This document shows positions 24,947 to 34,122 of a stretch of DNA of 64,000 bases, piece after piece. Each line of letters starts with the position of its first letter. The stretch's first letter is position 1. The notes under the pieces are model-generated. The model was not told where the DNA came from and ran no database searches. It saw only the letters and a program-made list of their open reading frames with translations. The translations under genes and the position numbers were made by a program. The stretch is from Pilimelia terevasa (GTDB lineage Bacteria; Actinomycetota; Actinomycetes; Mycobacteriales; Micromonosporaceae), in the NCBI RefSeq assembly GCF_014647915.1, contig NZ_BMQC01000008.1, positions 1-64,000 of the forward strand. Direction: 5' to 3'.

Positions 24947-25948
24947 TCAGGTCGGCGGCTGCCGGTCGGATTCGCGGGTGCGTTTGACGTCGTCGGGCAT
25001 GTAGCGGCGCACCGTCTTGGGATGGCGGTTGAGCTTTTCGGCGATGGTGGCGGCGTCCAGCGACGGGTCCTGACGTAGCAGGTAGACGACGGCGTCCTTG
25101 GTGTACTTCGGGATCTCGTCCTCGCCATCCGCCGCCGGAGGCGTCGGGTCCGCGTGCTGGCCGTTACCAGCACGCGATTCGGCTCTTTTCTCGTCGGTGA
25201 GCGGGTCCGCTGCTGCTGCGGTGTCGTCTGAGGCTGTGGGCTGTGGGTCAACGATGGCCGGCGCATCACCGGTGGGCTCGGCCGCGATCGCAGGTGTGGG
25301 GGTCGGCTGATCTGGCTGATAGTTCGGGCCGTCGATGGCAGGCACGTTCAGCAGAGGCGGGTGTTCCACAGTCTGCAGCGCCGTGTGCCCGTTGGCGCCG
25401 TTGAGGGCAGCGACAACCGGTTGGCGTTCCGGCACCCTCTGCAGCGCCACCGGCGCCTGGGCCGGTGTTGGTGTTGGCTGCGCTGCCGGGTTGGTCCCGG
25501 CTGGGACGGTGGTGTCGGCTTGGGCGGTGCGGATACGACCGGCGAGTTCGACGAGGCTGACCGAGGCCACGATGACCATCCCGTCAACCGAGATAGGCAG
25601 CAGGTACGGGGTGATACCAGCCTCACCGAACCGTCCAGCGACCGCCGCCATATGCCAATAGGACACCCACGCCGCGATCGCCCCGATGACGATGGTGGCC
25701 AGCATCCGCAGCACGGCGAGGTCACGGCGGTGGACGGGGACGCGGGCGATGACCTCAATGGTCGCTAACAGCGCCAGCGGCGGCCAGGCCGCGATGCCCT
25801 GGGCGATCGGGTCGTCGGGGGCGTGGAGCATGTTCGCCGCCACCGAGGCGGCGACGCCGAGGAACAGCACCGCGCGGACGGCCCACCGCAGCCGCCGCAA
25901 CTGCCCAAGGGTCAGCTTCGCCGGCGTCCGAGTATCGGTGCTGGTCAT
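24947..25948 (-). CDS. DUF2637 / SpdB-like membrane protein with C-terminal HTH
   Basis: 333 residues. Four hydrophobic segments in the first 135 residues (about 25-45, 55-75, 83-105, 110-130) with the pattern RLRWAVRAVLFLGVAASVAANM and LLPISVDGMVIVASVSLVELA, typical of DUF2637 proteins. These include the SpdB-like spread proteins of actinobacterial conjugative plasmids. A Pro/Ala linker is followed by a C-terminal HTH (DAATIAEKLNRHPKTVRRYM, about 295-315). The start overlaps the stop of the LysM-BTAD gene by 4 nt. Likely role: membrane protein in element transfer or spread, with a DNA-contacting tail. Confidence 0.8.
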   Translation of the reverse strand: MTSTDTRTPAKLTLGQLRRLRWAVRAVLFLGVAASVAANMLHAPDDPIAQGIAAWPPLALLATIEVIARVPVHRRDLAVLRMLATIVIGAIAAWVSYWHMAAVAGRFGEAGITPYLLPISVDGMVIVASVSLVELAGRIRTAQADTTVPAGTNPAAQPTPTPAQAPVALQRVPERQPVVAALNGANGHTALQTVEHPPLLNVPAIDGPNYQPDQPTPTPAIAAEPTGDAPAIVDPQPTASDDTAAAADPLTDEKRAESRAGNGQHADPTPPAADGEDEIPKYTKDAVVYLLRQDPSLDAATIAEKLNRHPKTVRRYMPDDVKRTRESDRQPPT

Positions 25949-28900
25949 GGTCGCCTCCGGCCGGTGAGGTCGGCCAGGAGCTTGGTGGCCAGCTGTCGGG
26001 TGTCTTCTTCGGCTTCCACGCCGAGTTCCTCCATGGCCTTGTTCATGGTCCGACGCAGCGCCCGGATCCCGTCAGCGTCTCCAAGGGCTGCCATTGCCTT
26101 CATCGCTTTCTGGTACAGGGCCTCGGCGTATGGGCAGGCGCCGATCGCGGGGCGCACGACCCGCAGGATCTGGGCGGGGTCGTCAACGAGTTCGTCGGTG
26201 AAGGCCAGGACGGCGTCGATGTAGTCGCGGCGGGTCCGCTCCCGGTACAGATCGACCCACGGGTAGTCGGCGCCTGCGGCCAGCTCACCGGTGTAGGTGT
26301 CCACCGCCTGGCGCAGTAGCCGGGTACGGGTGATGCTGTTCCCGGCGGTTTTGGCTTGGCCGACAAGGTCACGCATGCGCCACAGGTCCACGTCGAGTAG
26401 CTCCTGTGGCCCGAGCTGCACGGCGTGGGCAGTGCTGTTACGCACGACGAACCGCTTCGCCGGGACACCGGCGACCTCACCGAGGATGTTGCGTAGCAGG
26501 GAACTGGCAACGTTGATCTGGTCCCGGGCCGCCTTGTAGGTGACATCCGGTAGGAGGTCTTCGAACAGGGTGTCTTCGTGGGCGGTGCCGCCGGAGGCGA
26601 TCAGGTAGGTGAGCAACTCCCGGACGCGGCTGCGGTATTCGCGGCTGCCGGTGTAGTCCAACGGGGCGTCCGTGCCCAAGACGGTCAACTTCACTGGTAG
26701 CGGCTGGCGGGTGTCGGCCGGCATGGAGGTCGCCGGTTCGGCGGCGTCACCGTGATCGGTGTCCTCGGCGCCAACATCGTCCGGGCCGGCCGATGACTCG
26801 GCGCTCGTGTCCGCGACGTCGGGCACTTCGGCGGGTTGGTCCTGGCCAGACGCCGCAGTTTCATCGAGCCGCCGCGGGTCGTCCTCGGTCAGCCGCGCGT
26901 CGTCGGAGTCGGGGATGGTGTCGGCTGGCGGTCGGGGTGCGGGTGTGCCGGTTTGGGCTTCGATGAGGGTGAGCAACATTTCCAGCGTTTGTGCTTCGTC
27001 CAGGACGGTGAGGCGGCCGAGGTCGGCGGGGTGGCCGTTACGGTGCCGTTCCCCGTATCGGATTCCGACGGCTGGGGTGGTGGTGCCATCGGCGGCAACC
27101 TGGATGGTGTCGCCGCGCGGCCAGTCGCCGCAGATCACTCCGTGCACGTCGAGGCGGTAGTGGGCGGCCAGTGACCATTCCAGGCGGGTGGAGTCGGCTT
27201 CCCCGGTGACGTCGGTGATCAGCACCAGCGGTGGCACGAACTCCCGGTCGGGCTGCTCGGTGCGGAACTGGGCGATGGACACGGCCTCGTATTCCTGGCA
27301 GAGCCGTGCCCGGTAGAGAGCGTGGGCTTCCAGCTCTTCCAGGGCGGTGACCAGGTCGTTGGTGACGATCAGCCGGCTGGTGGTGTTGGGCACCTGCACC
27401 GCCGCGGCGCCGAGCAGCGACGCCAAAGTGGAGGCGGGGATGATGACCTCGGTGCGGGCCTGCGGATCGTCAGGACTGCCAGATGCCAGCGCGGAGACCA
27501 GTAGTCCTCGTGCGGCGGCCAACGCTCCCGGGCCGGTGAGGCCGAGGCCGGCGGTCGGCCACACCTGCGCGTGCTCGCCGTCGGTGGACGGGGCGACCGG
27601 TGTCGCCGGTCCCGGCTCCACCTTCACCACGTCCGCAGGTTCGACCTGCGGGGGCGTTTGCTGTTCGGCGATGATCTCGCGGTCCGGCGCGGGCTGCCAG
27701 TCGCTGTCGATCAACGCCGAAGAGTCGTGGTCGGCGCCGGTGAGATCACCCGGCTCCCCGGTGGGACGCAGGTCGGACACCCAGGACGCCACCTCATCGG
27801 CTACCGGGGTGGTTGCGGGGCGGGCGCCACGCGGGCCGAACGTCGGTGCTAGCCGGGCGCGCACATGTTTGACCAGTGCCGACACGGCGGGTAGGTCAGC
27901 GTCGCGGCGCCGGCGGCTGACGCCGGCCAGGCGCCGGTAGCGGCGGTTGCGGTGCGCCCACACCGCCGCCGCGGCGGTGGCGAGTGCGGCGGCGAGGCCG
28001 GCGTCGACCCAGCCCCCGCCGGGCAGGTCGATACCCGGCCGGGAGGTAGCCGGCGCAGGCTGCTGCGCCGACTTGCTCGGCGTCGATGTCGAAGGTGACT
28101 GCGGTGCGGCAGTGGTAGTGATGACCCCGTCATCGGTAGGCGGGGTAGCCGGCCCACTCGGAGTTGGCGCTGGATGGGTCGGGGCCGGTGTGGCGGGAAG
28201 GGTCGGCTCGGCCGGCTTACTCGGCTGAGCCGGCTCGACCGGCGGTGTGGCGGGGGTGGTCGGTTTTGGGTTGGTGTGCCCGGCTGGTGGTTGAGCATCG
28301 TCGGGAAGGTCGAGGGTCCATCCGGCGAAGATCAGCCGCGGGTTGTTGAGGGTGCGGCCGTCGTCGAAGTGGCGGTGCTTGTTGAGCTGGTAAATCTCGG
28401 GCCACCGGTCGCCGTCTCCGAGCCACTGCTGGGCGATCTTGTACAGGTTGTCGCCGCGGTGGACGTGGACGTCGTAGCTGCGGCCGGCGGCGACCAGGGT
28501 GATGGTGCCGGCATCTGTGGCTACCTGCTGCCCGGCGTCGGTGGTGGGGGTGGCGTGGGGGATGCGTAGCTGCCAGCCCGGGTAGATGCGGGTGCTGCCC
28601 GGCTGCAGGGCGCGGCCGTCGGGTTGGGTGACGCCGCTGTTGGCTTCCACGATGCGGGTGTAGGCCTGGGCGTGGCCGTAGTACCGCTCGGCCAAGTCCA
28701 GGATGTGCTCACCGCGCACCACGGTGTGGATAACCGTGGACGGGTCTTGGGCACCGGGACCCTGATGCACCACCGGCCCTTGATCGCCTACGGGCGACGA
28801 TGTGGCTTCAGCGGTGCCGGCGAGCGCGACGGCGACGGCGGCGGGTCGGGGCTGCCAGCCATTGTGGGATGCCGCGGCCCAGGTCGCGGTGGTGGAGCTG

Positions 28901-29217
28901 GTGATGACCGCGCCGAGCAGGAACGTGAACACGGCCCGCTGCACCCCGATCGCCGGCAGGGTGCGCCGCCCACCGGTGAGAGTGTCGAGGAGGGCGGCGG
29001 CGAACCCTTGCACGCAGGTGGCCCAGGCGATCCACCCGGCGAGGGTGAGGGCCCCGAGTAGGACAGTGTTGCCGTAGTCGACCGCCCACAAATTTTCCTT
29101 CGCCCAAATGGCCGCGGACCAGGGGTTGGTGCCGGCGGCAAGCAGGACGGCGGGGACGCCGAGGAGGAGCGCGGCGATGGCCAGCACGGATGCGGCGGCT
29201 TTGCAGATCCTCAACAC
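25945..29217 (-). CDS. Membrane LysM-BTAD regulatory protein
   Basis: 1090 residues. The N terminus has about three transmembrane helices (7-28, 50-72, 92-115). Two LysM modules follow (about 163-220, with VRGEHILDLAERYYG, and 247-307, with VHRGDNLYKIAQQWLG). A Pro/Thr stalk and another hydrophobic helix (about 405-420) come next. The C-terminal third carries a winged-helix-like segment (LTVLGTDAPLDY onward) and a bacterial transcriptional activator domain (about 930-1080, LDVDLWRMRDLVGQAK). This joins peptidoglycan binding outside to a SARP-like output inside. It sits in the pilus operon and may sense wall state. No conventional DNA-recognition helix is certain. Confidence 0.82.
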   Translation of the reverse strand: MLRICKAAASVLAIAALLLGVPAVLLAAGTNPWSAAIWAKENLWAVDYGNTVLLGALTLAGWIAWATCVQGFAAALLDTLTGGRRTLPAIGVQRAVFTFLLGAVITSSTTATWAAASHNGWQPRPAAVAVALAGTAEATSSPVGDQGPVVHQGPGAQDPSTVIHTVVRGEHILDLAERYYGHAQAYTRIVEANSGVTQPDGRALQPGSTRIYPGWQLRIPHATPTTDAGQQVATDAGTITLVAAGRSYDVHVHRGDNLYKIAQQWLGDGDRWPEIYQLNKHRHFDDGRTLNNPRLIFAGWTLDLPDDAQPPAGHTNPKPTTPATPPVEPAQPSKPAEPTLPATPAPTHPAPTPSGPATPPTDDGVITTTAAPQSPSTSTPSKSAQQPAPATSRPGIDLPGGGWVDAGLAAALATAAAAVWAHRNRRYRRLAGVSRRRRDADLPAVSALVKHVRARLAPTFGPRGARPATTPVADEVASWVSDLRPTGEPGDLTGADHDSSALIDSDWQPAPDREIIAEQQTPPQVEPADVVKVEPGPATPVAPSTDGEHAQVWPTAGLGLTGPGALAAARGLLVSALASGSPDDPQARTEVIIPASTLASLLGAAAVQVPNTTSRLIVTNDLVTALEELEAHALYRARLCQEYEAVSIAQFRTEQPDREFVPPLVLITDVTGEADSTRLEWSLAAHYRLDVHGVICGDWPRGDTIQVAADGTTTPAVGIRYGERHRNGHPADLGRLTVLDEAQTLEMLLTLIEAQTGTPAPRPPADTIPDSDDARLTEDDPRRLDETAASGQDQPAEVPDVADTSAESSAGPDDVGAEDTDHGDAAEPATSMPADTRQPLPVKLTVLGTDAPLDYTGSREYRSRVRELLTYLIASGGTAHEDTLFEDLLPDVTYKAARDQINVASSLLRNILGEVAGVPAKRFVVRNSTAHAVQLGPQELLDVDLWRMRDLVGQAKTAGNSITRTRLLRQAVDTYTGELAAGADYPWVDLYRERTRRDYIDAVLAFTDELVDDPAQILRVVRPAIGACPYAEALYQKAMKAMAALGDADGIRALRRTMNKAMEELGVEAEEDTRQLATKLLADLTGRRRP

Positions 29218-29232
29218 GGCAGCAAACCTCCT

Positions 29233-29658
29233 CTAGTTGGTGTTGATCAGGCGGGCGGTGGACTGGCCGGTCAACGTGCGGGTGCGGTAGCCGAACGCCG
29301 CCAGCAGGGTGGGCCGGTAGGTGATCGTGGCGGTCACGGTCACCGACTGCAGGTCGTCAGCGACAGCGACAGTGCCGGTGGCCCCGGCGCGGGACAGGTA
29401 GGCGCTCGCGGCTTGGGTGGCGGCGGCTGGGTCGATGCGTTTGATGCCGCCGCCGATGGCTGCGGGTAGGTCGATGGCTTGGCCGGCGGTGCGGGCGGCC
29501 TGAGCGGCGACGTTCTCCGCTCGCTGCAACGCCCGGACCATCCCGCCGGCGTCAACGACGAGGCCGACCAAGAGGAGTAGGGCGGGGGCGAGTATCGCGA
29601 CGAGGACGCTGACCGCACCCCGGTCATCCCCGGACACAAGAAGCCTTCGGCGGGTCAT
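29233..29658 (-). CDS. TadE/TadG-like pilus assembly protein
   Basis: 141 residues from ATG at 29658, overlapping the previous stop by 4 nt. The N terminus has DDRGAVSVLVAILAPALLLLVGLVVDAGG, abbreviated here as a charged DDRG followed by a 25-residue hydrophobic helix. That is the TadG/Tad-domain pattern. The rest (about 40-141) is extracytoplasmic with Ala-rich helix and beta strands. It belongs to the operon's set of four or five small proteins that share a charged DRG or DGS box before one helix. Confidence 0.75.
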   Translation of the reverse strand: MTRRRLLVSGDDRGAVSVLVAILAPALLLLVGLVVDAGGMVRALQRAENVAAQAARTAGQAIDLPAAIGGGIKRIDPAAATQAASAYLSRAGATGTVAVADDLQSVTVTATITYRPTLLAAFGYRTRTLTGQSTARLINTN

Positions 29659-30116
29659 GGGTTGCCCTGCCGGATACGGAACTGATCTAGCGGCGACACG
29701 AAGTCGGCGCTGAGCGTCTTGGTGGCGGTGATGCCAGGCAGCGCGGCCAACTGTGCGTAGGACAAGGTGCAGGACACGGTGGCCTGCACATGCGCCGGCT
29801 GACCCAGCGGCCGGCCGAAACCACTGGTATCGGTGATGGTCTCTGTCGCAACGCACTGCAGGCCGTTGCCGGTCAGGGATTGCTGGGCGGCTTTCGCGGC
29901 GGCTTGCCGGGCGGCGGCCGGGTCTGTTTGCAGGGACGCGGCGCGGGAGGCGTCGTGGGCGGCGTCGGCGACGGCGTTGGCCGCCAGCACGGTCCGGCCT
30001 CCCGCGACGGCGAGCAAAATAATCAGCAGCAGCACTATGGCCAGGATCGCCGCTTCCAGCGTCGCCGACCCGTCGTCCGACCCGCGAATCCAGCGGCGTT
30101 CCGGTGCCGGGCTCAC
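29655..30116 (-). CDS. TadE-like pseudopilin
   Basis: 153 residues from GTG overlapping the upstream stop (GTGA). SDDGSATLEAAILAIVLLL is the prepilin-type box (charged/Gly, Glu at +5 of the helix) followed by one transmembrane helix at about 20-42. The outer part has two Cys (LQCVATET and VSCTLSY) that could form a disulfide. TadE proteins are minor pilins or assembly factors of Tad systems. Confidence 0.78.
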   Translation of the reverse strand: MSPAPERRWIRGSDDGSATLEAAILAIVLLLIILLAVAGGRTVLAANAVADAAHDASRAASLQTDPAAARQAAAKAAQQSLTGNGLQCVATETITDTSGFGRPLGQPAHVQATVSCTLSYAQLAALPGITATKTLSADFVSPLDQFRIRQGNP

Positions 30117-30544
30117 GGTGCGCCTCCGGTCACGATCTCCCGTGGCCCGCTGGCGGTCTTGGCTATCCGGCTCCACGGGCCGGGGATCAAGGTCACAGTC
30201 CGGGCGGTGATGGTGACCGTGACCGTGGTGGGCGTCTGTTCCTGGCTGACTTGCGCGTCGGTAACCAACCTGCCAGCGGCCCTGCCCAGGAACCGGGATG
30301 CAGTGTCGGGGCCGGCGTCGGCTGGGGCGTCGTAGAGGCGGCCGGCGTCGGCGCCTTGCTGGGCGGCGGCCAGTACGAGGGTGTTGGCGAACATCGACAG
30401 GGCCGCCTGCACCCCGCCGACGATGAGGATCATGACGACTGGGGCGACGATCGCCAGCTCGATCGCGGTCGCGCCTCGGTCCTCGTGCAGCCGCCATCGG
30501 CGCCGCAGACTGCGGCGCAGAACGGAGACGAGGCGGGCGGGCAA
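30113..30544 (-). CDS. TadE-like pseudopilin
   Basis: 143 residues. A basic N terminus (LRRSLRRRWRLHEDRG) leads to ATAIELAIVAPVVMILIVGG, the TadE signature with Glu at +5 in the helix. The rest is exported. The stop overlaps the next TadE-like gene by 4 nt. It is 9 nt after the Flp-like gene. Confidence 0.8.
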   Translation of the reverse strand: MPARLVSVLRRSLRRRWRLHEDRGATAIELAIVAPVVMILIVGGVQAALSMFANTLVLAAAQQGADAGRLYDAPADAGPDTASRFLGRAAGRLVTDAQVSQEQTPTTVTVTITARTVTLIPGPWSRIAKTASGPREIVTGGAP

Positions 30545-30553
30545 GAGCGGCGG

Positions 30554-30772
30554 TCAGCCGTTGGGGGTGAGGCCGTTGACGACGTCAATGAACTTGCCGC
30601 CGGCGCCTTTGATCGCCGCGATTACCAGCAGTGCGAGTAGGGCGAGGCCGGCGGTGATGATGACGGTTTGGATGGCTTCGCCGCGGTCGTCGTGGCGGCC
30701 TTCGCGCAGCCGGTCGGCCAGGTGGCTGGCTAGGCGGTGGGCGTGGTGTTGGGCGGCGACGAGTGCTTTCAC
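30554..30772 (-). CDS. Small Flp-type pilin-like protein
   Basis: 72 residues from GTG at 30772, behind GAAGGGA. Residues 1-30 are His/Arg rich; DDRGEAIQTVIITAGLALL is a prepilin-like cleavage box followed by the hydrophobic helix, and the mature part is only about 40 residues, ending GLTPNG. Size and layout fit the Flp major pilin of Tad systems. It lies directly after tadC, where flp-like genes occur in actinobacterial clusters. Confidence 0.7.
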   Translation of the reverse strand: MKALVAAQHHAHRLASHLADRLREGRHDDRGEAIQTVIITAGLALLALLVIAAIKGAGGKFIDVVNGLTPNG

Positions 30773-30791
30773 TGCGGGGGTCCCTTCGAGG

Positions 30792-31652
30792 TTAGGTGGC
30801 GATGTGGAGTTGGGCGATGAACGGGTAGACCGCGATTGCCAGTAGCACCAGCACCAGCGCCGCACCGAGGGCGTCCAGGGCGGTGGAGGAGGATTTCGCG
30901 GCGGCGAGTTCGGCGTAGCGGACCTGGGTACGCAGCGAGGTGGCCTTGGCCCGCAGGGTCTTGTAGACGTGGGCGCCGGCGGTGCCGGAGGCGTGCATGA
31001 TGTCCCCCAGATCACCCAACGCCGGCACATCCAGATCCGCGCCCAGAGCTTGTAGGCGTTCCCATGGGGCTTCCATCCGCAGCTTGGCGTCCAGCAGGGT
31101 GCTGCGGATACGGTCGAACACCGGCCCCGACCCGACCTGCGCGGCTTGCTCCAGGGAGGCGACGGGTCCGTGTCCGGCGGCAGCCGATAGGGCGACTTGG
31201 TCGAGGTAGACGCAGACCCCACGCTGGTACTCCGCCCGCGCGGTGCAGGCCTGGCCGGCGACCCCACGCCGTTGCAGCACCATCGCCCCGACCGAGAACG
31301 CCAACCCACCCGCCGTGGGCGCCACAAACGGCACATCCAAGCCGGCCAGACCGGCAGCCAGAGCGAGCACGGGGATCGCGACAATGCCGGTCAGCGCGGC
31401 CATCCCGAGGTGCGACAGGTACTTGCCGCGAGTCAAATCAAGTAAGGCCAGGTCGGCTTCCGGGACTAGCTTGTCAGCCAGCCACGCCCACGCCCGCCCC
31501 GCGGGCGGCTGGTAGGTCTGCCGGTGATCCGGGTTAAGGCGGCTGAGAGCGGGGCCGAGGGCTGGGGTGCCAGGGCGTAGCTGCCACACCAACAACCCCA
31601 CCGACAGGCCCAGCACCGCCCCAGCGAGCATCCCCGAAGTCGACAGCGTCAT
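30792..31652 (-). CDS. tadC: TadC-like type II/IV secretion F-domain membrane protein
   Basis: 286 residues. Hydrophobic helices near 8-25, 88-108, 112-130 and 260-282 frame a cytoplasmic T2SSF domain (about 140-255, with YLDQVALSAAAGHGPVASLEQAA and MHASGTAGAHVYKTLR). This is the inner-membrane platform of the Tad pilus, paired with TadB just upstream (4-nt overlap). Confidence 0.85.
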   Translation of the reverse strand: MTLSTSGMLAGAVLGLSVGLLVWQLRPGTPALGPALSRLNPDHRQTYQPPAGRAWAWLADKLVPEADLALLDLTRGKYLSHLGMAALTGIVAIPVLALAAGLAGLDVPFVAPTAGGLAFSVGAMVLQRRGVAGQACTARAEYQRGVCVYLDQVALSAAAGHGPVASLEQAAQVGSGPVFDRIRSTLLDAKLRMEAPWERLQALGADLDVPALGDLGDIMHASGTAGAHVYKTLRAKATSLRTQVRYAELAAAKSSSTALDALGAALVLVLLAIAVYPFIAQLHIAT

Positions 31653-32536
31653 GCGACACCGCCGGTGTCGAGGGTGAGGATGCGGGCCGGGCGGCGGGGC
31701 ATCGATAGCCTGCGGGCGGCCAGCAGCAGCCCGATGAACGCCGCCGAGAACACCGCCAACATCAACTGACCCCCGGCGGTGGCGTACGGGGCGGCATACG
31801 CGGGGGCCAGGAAACCGACGGCGAACTCGGCCGCCACCATCCCGGTCAACACTTTGAGGGTGAGGCGGGCGTTGGCGCGCTCAGCGTGCACCGCCCGCCG
31901 CAGTGACGCCTGCTCAGCGGCTGCGGAGGCGATGCCTTCCAGGACGTCGCCGAGGCGGGAGCCGCGGACCTGGGCGTGGGCGATCAACGCCACCACGACC
32001 TCGTCGGCGTTCGGATCATCCAACGCCTCCGCCAGCCGCCGCAACGCCGCCGGCAACGGCTGCCCGGCTTGCAGCGCCATCGCCAGAGCGCGGACCTCCG
32101 CGGCGATCTGCGGGGCCGCGGTCGCAGCGGAAGCGATGATGCCCTGCTGCAGGCCAGTACCGGTGTCGACCAAATCTTTGAGGCGGCGCGTCCACGACTC
32201 CACCGCCTCCAGCCGGCCGATCGCCGCCTCCTCCAACGCACCGGCACCAAGCAGCCACGGCAGTCCGGCCACGGTCAGCGCGGTGAGAGCGGCCATGACC
32301 GGCATCCCGGACACCGCCAGCACGAGCAGGGAGGCGATCGCGGCTACGCCGAGCCGCCGGCGGTGGATACGCCGTTCGGTCGCACCGCCGCGGTTGTGGC
32401 CGGCCCACAGCCGGCTCGCCCAGCCGACGACCGCACCCAGCCCCGGCGGTGTGCGGCCGGTCAGTGCGGCGACCGTCCAGAACAGGCAGACCGCGAGCAT
32501 GGCTCCGGCGGCCATGGCAACGAGGAGGTTGTCCAT
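31649..32536 (-). CDS. tadB: TadB-like type II/IV secretion F-domain membrane protein
   Basis: 295 residues. Hydrophobic helices at about 5-25, 65-100, 220-245 and 250-272 surround a T2SSF domain (about 110-215, with WTRRLKDLVDTGTGLQQGI and RGSRLGDVLEGIASAAAEQ). Together with TadC it forms the membrane platform on which the TadA ATPase acts. The start codon overlaps the tadA stop. Confidence 0.85.
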   Translation of the reverse strand: MDNLLVAMAAGAMLAVCLFWTVAALTGRTPPGLGAVVGWASRLWAGHNRGGATERRIHRRRLGVAAIASLLVLAVSGMPVMAALTALTVAGLPWLLGAGALEEAAIGRLEAVESWTRRLKDLVDTGTGLQQGIIASAATAAPQIAAEVRALAMALQAGQPLPAALRRLAEALDDPNADEVVVALIAHAQVRGSRLGDVLEGIASAAAEQASLRRAVHAERANARLTLKVLTGMVAAEFAVGFLAPAYAAPYATAGGQLMLAVFSAAFIGLLLAARRLSMPRRPARILTLDTGGVA

Positions 32537-34122
32537 CAGCCGTCACCGCCAACGATGGTGTTCAACGGCCGCGGCCAACGGCCCACCTGCCGGTGCGCGA
32601 TCAGCGGCTGCGGGTCGTAGCCGGCCCGCCGCAGCCGGGCCAGATGCCGCTCAGGCAACTGCTGCGGTACCGCCCGGCCGGCACCGGCGGCGTCAGCCGG
32701 GCCGAAAACGGTGGTGGTGCGAACGCCATCGCCGTCAGGGAACAGGCCGTCGACTTCCAGAACGTGGGAGACGAACCGGTGCTTGCGCCCGCCAATGGAC
32801 GTCTCATCGACCATCGACACGTACACGATCAAGTCGACCGACCCGGCCACCTGCCGGAAAGCCCGCTGGACGGAGTGCTCGCCGGAGTGGGACAAGACGA
32901 GTTCGACGAGGCGGTCCATCACCATCTGCGGGCCCCGGGCGTGGATGGTGCCCAACGAGCCGCCGGTGGTGCCCATGGCCTGCAGCATCGCCACGATCTC
33001 CCGACCACGGACCTCACCAACGATGATCCGCGCGGTGTTCAGCCGCAGCGCCATCGGGATCATGTCATCGAGCAGAATCTCCCCAGCCCGACGACCATCC
33101 GACCCGACCTCCCCATGCCCCTCCCGGGTCTCCAACGCCACCGCCCAGGGATGCGCGCCGGTGGTGTGCAGGCCAAGTTCACGGGACTCCTCCATCGTCA
33201 CGAACCACTCGCTGGACCCGATCTCGGAGGCCAGGGCCCGCAGGAGGGTGGTCTTGCCGGCGCCAGGCCAGCCGGCGACCATGATGTTGAGCCGGGCGGC
33301 CATCGCCGCCTTCAAGAAGTCGGCCAGCAGCCGGTCCAGCATGCTGTACTGCGGCAACACCAGATCGTCCAAAGCGACAGCCAGGGCGCCGTGACGGCGG
33401 ATCACCACCACCGGCCGCGGCGAGATGACGTACATGGCAGCCAGACGGGAACCGTCAGCCAGCTGAAGGTCGATCATCGGCCGCGACGGCGACAACGACC
33501 GCTCCGTCGACCCGATGTCCCCGGCGCGCCGGGCCAAATTGGAGATCATCTCCACGAGTTCGGCGTCACTGTCAGCCACCGGCGCTGAGGTCCGCACCCG
33601 CCCGTCGCGGTACTCGATCCGCACGCCGTCGCAGCCCAAGATGGTGATGTTCTCAATCGACGGGTCGTCCAACAGCCGCTGCAACCGGCCCAGCCCGGCA
33701 AGCTCGGCCAGAACCGCTTCCAACAGGGCGTCCTCAAACGCCGGGGCGATAAGGCGGTGACGGCGCTGGGCGTCGATCCACTCACCGACCACCCGGGCGG
33801 CAACCCGCTCCGCAGCCACCCCACCAATCGCCTCGCCGCCGCCAGACTCGCCGACGGTGGCGGTATGGGCGCGCACGACCCGCTCGTGCAGCTGCCGCAC
33901 CAGCTGGTAGTCCACCGCCTCCACCCCATCGGCTGCCGACACCGACGCGGTGGAAAGGGGCGCTAGGCGAGCCACGACGTGGTCGCCGGCGGGCACCAGC
34001 GGCGCGGGGGTGGTGTCGCGGCGCTCGTGCCGGCCGACAGTAGCGGGCTCGCCGACAGGGCGTAGGTGCCGGGGCGCGGGGAGCTGACCGGTGGCCCACG
34101 GCGGGCGGGCGCTACCGGACAT
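32536..34122 (-). CDS. tadA: TadA/CpaF secretion ATPase
   Basis: 528 residues. N-terminal domain (about 60-220) includes VEMISNLARRAGD and the DLQLADGSRLAAM region typical of CpaF. Walker A is GWPGAGKTTLL at about 281-291; the Asp box is near 305 (VTMEESREL), and Walker B lies in the region RIIVGEVRGREIVAMLQAM near 360-380. The HARGP segment follows. This is the single ATPase for Tad pilus extension and retraction. Its start overlaps the TadZ stop by 11 nt. Confidence 0.92.
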   Translation of the reverse strand: MSGSARPPWATGQLPAPRHLRPVGEPATVGRHERRDTTPAPLVPAGDHVVARLAPLSTASVSAADGVEAVDYQLVRQLHERVVRAHTATVGESGGGEAIGGVAAERVAARVVGEWIDAQRRHRLIAPAFEDALLEAVLAELAGLGRLQRLLDDPSIENITILGCDGVRIEYRDGRVRTSAPVADSDAELVEMISNLARRAGDIGSTERSLSPSRPMIDLQLADGSRLAAMYVISPRPVVVIRRHGALAVALDDLVLPQYSMLDRLLADFLKAAMAARLNIMVAGWPGAGKTTLLRALASEIGSSEWFVTMEESRELGLHTTGAHPWAVALETREGHGEVGSDGRRAGEILLDDMIPMALRLNTARIIVGEVRGREIVAMLQAMGTTGGSLGTIHARGPQMVMDRLVELVLSHSGEHSVQRAFRQVAGSVDLIVYVSMVDETSIGGRKHRFVSHVLEVDGLFPDGDGVRTTTVFGPADAAGAGRAVPQQLPERHLARLRRAGYDPQPLIAHRQVGRWPRPLNTIVGGDG

